A DNA stretch of 64,000 nucleotides. It comes from Geobacter sp. (GTDB lineage: Bacteria; Desulfobacterota; Desulfuromonadia; Geobacterales; DSM-12255). The DNA is taken from NCBI GenBank assembly GCA_009684525.1, contig WKKR01000005.1, positions 1-64,000 of the forward strand, given 5' to 3'. The translations under genes were made by a program, and so were the position numbers. Of the stretch, positions 56,511-64,000 are shown one piece after another. Numbering within the stretch: the first letter of the stretch is position 1; each line of letters opens with the position of its first letter. The notes under the pieces were generated by a model. That model did not search any database, was not told the origin of the DNA, and saw only the letters and a program-made list of their open reading frames with translations.

Positions 56511-57701
56511 CTATTGCGCCACCCGCTCCTTCAGTTTGCGGATCTCTTCCTTGATCAGGGTCTCGGCCAGATCGGGCACCACCTCCCAGACAACCTTCTC
56601 GATGACTTCACGGGAAAGCTGGGAGAGGATCATCCTGAGTTGGGCTTCGCCAAAAGGTGCAGCCGCTGCTGCAGGTTCGTCGACCGTCGCGGGCTCAATG
56701 CAGGAAGCTGTTACCGGTACCGGCTCTTCCGGAACCGGCTCCGCGAAGACGTCAGGCTCGGCAAATCGGGCCGGCTCTTCTGCCAGATTGGCGAGCGGTT
56801 CGCCCATTCCAACGGTAAAGGTTTCACCCGCCGGCGTCGGCTCCTCGTCCTGGAACTGATACATCTCCTCTTCAACCGGCTCCCATTTGGCATCGAAACC
56901 CTGGCTGGCAAACGAGGGCTCCTCGGCAGGTTGCTCAGGCTCCGGCTCCTCGTCGGCAAAGGCGAAGCCCGCTGGTTCCTCCGGAAGCGCCGGGGCGCTT
57001 TCCACTTCTGCGACAGGCAGTGCAGCCGGCTCCTCATCGAGATCGGTCAGGTCGAAAACCCCCCACGGATCGTCTTCAGGTGCAGCTTCCACCACTTCGA
57101 CGGCAAAATCCTCGGGCGGGGCAGGAGCTGCCTGAAACGCCGGCATGATCTCCGCTTCAGACGCAAGGAGTGTGTCGTCGAACATCTCCGGGATGGGTTC
57201 GAACGAAAGAGGCGGCTCAGGAGCCGCAAATTCCCAGGGCTCGGCGACCGGCGGGACAAAAATCGGTGCCGGTTCGGCGATCGGGGCTGCCGGTTCGGCG
57301 GGTGGGGGCACCTGGGCCTTTGCCCGTTGCCGGCCGAGTTCAACCAGCTTTGTAACCTTCTCCACCAACTGCTGGGATTCAAAAGGCTTGGAGATGAAAT
57401 CGTCAGCGCCGCACTGCTGCGCCCTGGTTTCGTCAAATGGTTCGAAGGCCCCGGTCATCAGCAACAGGGGCACATGCTGCAGCCGGCTTTCGGCGCGTAT
57501 CTCCTGGCAGACCTCATAGCCGTTCCTGCCCGGCATCAGGGCATCGACGAGCATGACATCGGGCACAATCTCCCGGGCTTTTTCCAGGGCAGCCACGCCG
57601 TTATCCACCACCGTGAGATCGTAATCCTCATTGGCGAAGATGATTCCGACCACCTTCTGGATGGTGATGCTGTCATCGGCGAGGAGCAGTCTGATGCCCA
57701 T
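56511..57701 (-). CDS. RomR-like response regulator with long Pro/Glu-rich linker
   Basis: A 396-residue protein. Residues 1-125 are a receiver domain with D9-D10, Asp53 in VMLVDALMPGRNGYE, the T in LLMTGAF and KPFESQQL. Residues 130-345 are a low-complexity, Pro-, Glu- and Ala-rich linker. The last 50 residues form a conserved-type helical end, LRMILSQLSREVIEKVVWEV then VPDLAETLIKEEIRKL. This architecture recalls RomR, the polarity regulator of Myxococcus, and related deltaproteobacterial proteins. The start at 57701 has GGAGG five bases upstream. Partner kinase and role are not visible nearby. Confidence 0.88.
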   Translation of the reverse strand: MGIRLLLADDSITIQKVVGIIFANEDYDLTVVDNGVAALEKAREIVPDVMLVDALMPGRNGYEVCQEIRAESRLQHVPLLLMTGAFEPFDETRAQQCGADDFISKPFESQQLVEKVTKLVELGRQRAKAQVPPPAEPAAPIAEPAPIFVPPVAEPWEFAAPEPPLSFEPIPEMFDDTLLASEAEIMPAFQAAPAPPEDFAVEVVEAAPEDDPWGVFDLTDLDEEPAALPVAEVESAPALPEEPAGFAFADEEPEPEQPAEEPSFASQGFDAKWEPVEEEMYQFQDEEPTPAGETFTVGMGEPLANLAEEPARFAEPDVFAEPVPEEPVPVTASCIEPATVDEPAAAAAPFGEAQLRMILSQLSREVIEKVVWEVVPDLAETLIKEEIRKLKERVAQ

Positions 57702-57820
57702 TTCTTCCTCCACGGGCGGGAACGCCGACGGGGCGGCGGCCCGGAAAGCGCTTTTATGGCTGGATAATCGCGTGAAACGTTACCATGCAAGCGGCCAAGT
57801 GTCAAGTTTATTAGCGTTTT

Positions 57821-59002
57821 TCAACGCCCGGCAGTCACCGACTGGAGCAGCTCTGCAAGCGCTCGCTGGGGGGCGAGCTGTGCCGCGACAATGGTCGACA
57901 GATCACTCCGCAAACGGCTCAGTTCACGGGGATGCCGGTAATCGATCCGGGCAGTAAGCAGCACCACGAACACGTCGGCATTGGGATCGAGCCAGAGCGA
58001 CGAGCCTGAATAACCGGTATGCCCGAAGGAGGTCTCGGAAAATCCGGTGCCCCGCGGCGCCGAGTAGGGAGATGCTATGTCCCAGCCAAGACCCCGAACC
58101 ACATCGCCGCCACGAGCGAAATAGGGGGCGGTCATCTGCTCCACTGCCCGGGGGGAAAGCACCTGTTTCCCCTCCAGGTCGCCCTGGTTCAAGATCATCA
58201 TGCAAAACCGTGCGAGATCGCCCGCACTGCTGAACAGTCCGGCATGGCCGGCCACCCCTCCCAGCTGGCGGGACAGATAATCCTGCACCTGCCCCGTCAT
58301 CATGGTCCGCTCCCCGGTCAAGGTGGAAGAACAGCGAAGTGCCCGCTCCTGATCGGGATTGAACAGGGTATCCCGCATCCCCAGGGGGGCATAGAAATGC
58401 TGTGCGGCATACTGGTCGAGAGGAAGCCCGCTTACCCGCCGGACAATCTCCCCCAGGAGGATAAAATTGATGTCGGCATAGCGGAACCGGCTCCCCACCA
58501 CCCCTTTCGGCTTCTGGCCGGCAGCGCCTGCTATGGCGCTCTGCATCGGCGCTGCGGAGCTCAAGGAAAAATCATCCAGGCCCGAGGTATGGGTCAGCAG
58601 GTTCCAGATCAGGAGATCCTTCCGGCCGGAAAACTCGGGGAGCCATTTCCCCACCTGATCGACCAGCGAGAGACGTCCTTCTTCAGCCAGCTTGAGTATT
58701 GACGGCGTAGTGGCTACCACCTTGGTCAGCGACGCAATATCGAAGAGACTCTCCACGGCCATCGGGCCGGCGCTCTGCTCCGTCGAAAGCCGCCCATAGG
58801 CCTTTTCAAACAGTACGCCCCTGCGAGTCCCTACCAGCACGACGCCACCGGCTATCAACCCCCTGGAAATCCCCTCCTCCATGAGGCGGTCGACCTGTTC
58901 GGATCTGAATGCCTGGATATTCAGGGCATTGCCGTTGCAGGCCCCAGGCACGAGCAGGATAAGCAGCACCAGACAGCATATGTGAGTAAGATATTTTTTC
59001 AT
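57821..59002 (-). CDS. Exported serine beta-lactamase/esterase-fold protein
   Basis: A 393-residue exported protein of the class C beta-lactamase/penicillin-binding fold (COG1680 type). The catalytic motif SLTK is at 91-94, the YADIN segment supplies the YxN-type motif and FGHTGYSGSS supplies the HTG-type third motif. The signal region (MKKYLTHICCLVLLILLVPGAC) could be lipidated although PGAC is a poor lipobox. The family includes esterases and peptidases as well as lactamases; true drug hydrolysis cannot be assumed. A terminator lies just upstream. Confidence 0.9.
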   Translation of the reverse strand: MKKYLTHICCLVLLILLVPGACNGNALNIQAFRSEQVDRLMEEGISRGLIAGGVVLVGTRRGVLFEKAYGRLSTEQSAGPMAVESLFDIASLTKVVATTPSILKLAEEGRLSLVDQVGKWLPEFSGRKDLLIWNLLTHTSGLDDFSLSSAAPMQSAIAGAAGQKPKGVVGSRFRYADINFILLGEIVRRVSGLPLDQYAAQHFYAPLGMRDTLFNPDQERALRCSSTLTGERTMMTGQVQDYLSRQLGGVAGHAGLFSSAGDLARFCMMILNQGDLEGKQVLSPRAVEQMTAPYFARGGDVVRGLGWDIASPYSAPRGTGFSETSFGHTGYSGSSLWLDPNADVFVVLLTARIDYRHPRELSRLRSDLSTIVAAQLAPQRALAELLQSVTAGR

Positions 59003-59013
59003 GGTTGCGGTGC

Positions 59014-59037
59014 AAAAAAGGGGGCTGCCGCCCCCTT
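59014..59037 (-). terminator. Rho-independent terminator after the DUF2914-type gene
   Basis: AAGGGGG (59018-59024) pairs with CCCCCTT (59031-59037), and the minus strand continues as TTTTTTGC. It directly follows the stop at 59039. Confidence 0.8.
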
Positions 59038-59038
59038 G

Positions 59039-59449
59039 TCAATTCATCCTGAATGTTACCGCCTTCAGCAGCTTGCCTTCGGCATCGAGGGCCTCCACAC
59101 GCCACTCGCCGGACCACCCTTTTTCTATTGCCTTGCGGCTGTATGTCCGCCAGCGTTTTCCCTTGACCGGCAGCTCATATTCGGCGACCTTCTGGTTGTC
59201 GCGGTACCAGACATGCTTGATGGTGGTCTCGCCATCTTCCTCGGCAGTCGTGCGCGTAAAACAGAACAGCTGCTTCACCGAAGCCGATGAGATCCGGTGT
59301 ACCGAATCGATGGGATTGCCGCGGACGATCTTGGTGGTGACCGCCATCTCGGTAATCCTCACATTTCCGTTTTCCGCATACCCCATTGCCACGCTAAAGG
59401 CGATAATAAGAAATATGCTCAAAACAGTTACTACGGAGAAACGCTTCAT
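59039..59449 (-). CDS. Secreted DUF2914-type protein
   Basis: A 136-residue exported protein with signal peptide MKRFSVVTVLSIFLIIAFSVAMGYA. The mature part has the DUF2914-like order of strands: KQLFCFTRT, TIKHVWYRDNQKVAEYELPVKG, RWRTYSRKAIEKGWSGEWRVEAL, GKLLKAVTF. The family occurs in many Proteobacteria but has no established function known to me. The ATG at 59449 has GGGGGG upstream. It lies 48 bp after argJ on the same strand, and may be co-transcribed with it. Confidence 0.85.
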   Translation of the reverse strand: MKRFSVVTVLSIFLIIAFSVAMGYAENGNVRITEMAVTTKIVRGNPIDSVHRISSASVKQLFCFTRTTAEEDGETTIKHVWYRDNQKVAEYELPVKGKRWRTYSRKAIEKGWSGEWRVEALDAEGKLLKAVTFRMN

Positions 59450-59497
59450 GCCCCCCCCGTACCATATTGCCGAATTCGTTTTTGTGACGAGCGACAC

Positions 59498-60679
59498 CTA
59501 GGTTCTATAATCTGCGTTGATCTTCACATAGTCATAGGAAAAATCGCTGGTGTAGACCATAGCGCACCCTGCTCCCAGACCGAGATCAATAGTAACGCGG
59601 AATTCGGGCTTATGCAACACTGCCGAGCCGCGCGCCTCGGCATCGCCGCCGACAAAGAGGCCGCCGCTGACCATCTGGACGTCATCGAACGAGAGTGCAA
59701 CCCGCGACTGGTCCACTTCCGCGCCGGAATACCCGACAGCCGCCAGAATCCTGCCCCAGTTGGCATCCTGTCCGAAAAACGCCGTTTTGACCAGCGGTGA
59801 GTTGGCAACCGCCATGCCTGCCAGGCGTGCATCCTTGTGATTCGCAGCGCCACGCACGTCAATAGTTACCAGTTTCGTTGCCCCTTCGCCATCCTTGACG
59901 ATCGCCTTGGCCAGTTCCAGTGTGACCTCGCCAAGCAGGCGACGGAACATTGCAGCATCAGCATCCGCTCCGGACAAGGGGGGATTGCCTGCCAGGCCGT
60001 TTGCCATGATCAGAGCAGTGTCATTGGTGGAGGTGTCCCCGTCCACGGTGATGCAGTTGAACGAGACATCGACCGCTGCGCGAAATGCCTCCTGCAGCCA
60101 AGACTGCTCCACGGCAGCGTCGGTAACCAGGAAGGAGAGCATGGTTGCCATGTCGGGCCGGATCATCCCGGCCCCCTTGGCAACACCGGCGATGGTATAG
60201 GGAACGCCACCGGCCATTCCCTTGCGCACGGCAAGCTTGGCAAAGGTGTCGGTGGTCATGATGGCCTTGGCCACGTCTTCCAGCGAGCTGTGGCCAAGCC
60301 CTTCCAGCAGTGCGGGAACGGCATTCCTCACCCGTTCCATGGGCATCTGCACCCCGATAACTCCCGTGGACGAAGGGATGACAGCCGCTTCGTCGATGCC
60401 GAGCCCTGCAGCGACCAGCCGGGCCGTCTCCAGGGCGCTCTCCATGCCGGGCTGACCGGTGCAGGCGTTGGCATTACCGCTGTTTACCACCACAGCCCGG
60501 CAGGTGCCGCCAGCCACCCGTTCCATCCCGAGCAGCACCGGAGCCGCCTTGACCTTGTTATTGGTAAATACTGCCGCACAGGCCGCGGGAACCTGGGAAA
60601 AGATCAGCGCGAGATCCTTCCGTCCCGGTTTCTTGACGGCCGCTTCCACGACAGAGAATGTGAATCCTTTAGGCTCCAT
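59498..60679 (-). CDS. argJ: Bifunctional glutamate N-acetyltransferase ArgJ
   Basis: ArgJ transfers the acetyl group from N-acetylornithine to glutamate in the cyclic arginine pathway; bifunctional forms also use acetyl-CoA. The 393-residue precursor contains the self-cleavage site MIRPDMATMLSFLVTDA, with Thr179 as the nucleophile that starts the beta chain. Other family segments are VVVNSGNANACTG, PSSTGVIG and NDTALIMANG. The ATG at 60679 has GGAGG five bases upstream and is preferred over 60697. It lies 30 bp after secA. Confidence 0.96.
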   Translation of the reverse strand: MEPKGFTFSVVEAAVKKPGRKDLALIFSQVPAACAAVFTNNKVKAAPVLLGMERVAGGTCRAVVVNSGNANACTGQPGMESALETARLVAAGLGIDEAAVIPSSTGVIGVQMPMERVRNAVPALLEGLGHSSLEDVAKAIMTTDTFAKLAVRKGMAGGVPYTIAGVAKGAGMIRPDMATMLSFLVTDAAVEQSWLQEAFRAAVDVSFNCITVDGDTSTNDTALIMANGLAGNPPLSGADADAAMFRRLLGEVTLELAKAIVKDGEGATKLVTIDVRGAANHKDARLAGMAVANSPLVKTAFFGQDANWGRILAAVGYSGAEVDQSRVALSFDDVQMVSGGLFVGGDAEARGSAVLHKPEFRVTIDLGLGAGCAMVYTSDFSYDYVKINADYRT

Positions 60680-60709
60680 GGATGCCTCCATTAACACAAC
60701 CGCAACCTC

Positions 60710-63415
<2,706 letters not shown>

Positions 63416-63545
63416 CGACGGTTCTCCTGTAAAGAGGTAATGAATGTAACAGTGCACGCTACCACAAAGCATATTTTTGCTCAACCGAAAAGGGCGTTAC
63501 AGCCGATCCCGCCGCCATCTTCCGTCCCGGCATGATCGCAGGCGC

Positions 63546-63579
63546 ACAAAAAAAGGACCCCCGAATTTCGGGGGTCCTT
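63546..63579 (-). terminator. Rho-independent terminator after the multiheme cytochrome gene
   Basis: AAGGACCCCCGAA and TTCGGGGGTCCTT form a nearly perfect 13-bp inverted repeat (63553-63579) followed on the minus strand by TTTTTTTGTGCG. It lies 38 bp past the stop at 63617. Confidence 0.9.
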
Positions 63580-63616
63580 GATTGCTACAGCCCTGCGTCA
63601 GTCTACAGACGGCTTG

Positions 63617-64000
63617 CTACTTCTTCGCTCCTACCGGCAGGTCGTGGACGTTGATATGGCAGGTCAGGCAGTTCGGGTAACGGTCCAGAATACCCTTGGC
63701 GTGCGGTGCCGGGTGGCACTCGGTGCACTTGGGCACGTACTTGTGCTTGCCATGGTGGCAGACGGCGCAGTTGACCTTGCCGTGCTTGCTGGGGGTCTTC
63801 TTCCAATCGCCGAAGGCCTTCTTGTGGCACGAACCGCAGGTAACGGCAGGGGTATCCTTCTCATAGGTGATCTGCAGCGGCCGGTGCACCGGGTGACACT
63901 TGGTGCAGGTATCGAGCTTCTGCCCCTCGTGATGCGGCTTGTGGCAGTTGAAGCAGGAGGGGATATAGCCGTGAGAGGTGTGGCACTTGGTGCAGGCAAC
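63617..64000 (-). CDS. Multiheme c-type cytochrome (N-terminus outside window)
   Basis: The last 127 residues of a cytochrome whose start lies beyond the right edge. Seven CXXCH motifs are visible: CTKCH, CFNCH, CTKCH, CGSCH, CAVCH, CTECH and CLTCH. The linking sequence is rich in Lys and His (CHHGKHKYVPKCTECHPAPHAKG). The frame is open to position 64000 with no valid start before it. It is close in style to the NrfH/DmsE-like or octaheme group, but cannot be assigned to one from this piece. It is likely periplasmic. Confidence 0.88.
   Translation of the reverse strand, partial: VACTKCHTSHGYIPSCFNCHKPHHEGQKLDTCTKCHPVHRPLQITYEKDTPAVTCGSCHKKAFGDWKKTPSKHGKVNCAVCHHGKHKYVPKCTECHPAPHAKGILDRYPNCLTCHINVHDLPVGAKK

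Overview
The window comes from a Geobacter-like bacterium (Geobacterales, Desulfuromonadota). The reasons are an OmcS-type six-heme cytochrome of exactly 432 residues with 16- and 26-heme cytochromes beside it, GEMM-type riboswitches, a fur/feoB iron locus, and a chemotaxis cluster of deltaproteobacterial style. No rRNA, tRNA, CRISPR array, transposase or prophage was seen.

Layout. 1-10138 (minus strand): chemotaxis locus, with a soluble MCP-like protein, STAS protein, CheY, CheA, MCP, CheW, a small Cys-rich protein and a second MCP that runs off the left edge. 10376-11784: a P460-type cytochrome and a two-gene unit with a Spy/ZraP-like periplasmic protein. 12202-12456: a lone plus-strand small gene. 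12487-34195 (minus strand): a large extracellular electron transfer locus. 34501-36590: histidine kinase and response regulator. 36835-39239 (plus): two Sel1-repeat proteins, followed by a MITE-like repeat. 39391-44828 (minus): iron locus fur, feoB, zinc ribbon, DtxR/FeoA regulator, then a response regulator and kinase; fur and feoB carry the same 15-bp operator. 44972-50283 (minus): small membrane protein, MscS channel, SLC13-type permease, half-size TauE/SafE permease, a frameshifted TPR lipoprotein gene and a Pal-like lipoprotein. 50950-53318 (plus): a GEMM riboswitch with terminator, then a coiled-coil protein with duplicated end domains. 53361-63415 (minus): housekeeping genes valS, a RomR-like regulator, a class C beta-lactamase-fold protein, a DUF2914-type protein, argJ and secA. 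63617-64000: the end of another multiheme cytochrome.

The main system is the 12-34 kb locus. In transcription order it holds an NHL protein; a riboswitch-controlled OmcS; a membrane protein fused to a spermidine-synthase-like domain; an OmcS paralogue; a beta-propeller lipoprotein; an outer-membrane barrel with an apparent inserted discoidin-like domain; two lipoproteins of LpoB/CsgG-like type; a SurA/PpiC-type isomerase; 26-heme and 16-heme cytochromes; a second NHL protein; and two more OmcS paralogues. OmcS is known to polymerise into heme nanowires using a histidine three residues after its first CXXCH. That histidine is present in the OmcS orthologue and the first paralogue and absent from the last two. 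I infer that the locus encodes wire subunits, non-wire subunits and candidate export or outer-membrane conduit parts. All start-site choices rest on visible Shine-Dalgarno sequences; comparisons with Geobacter sulfurreducens are from memory.
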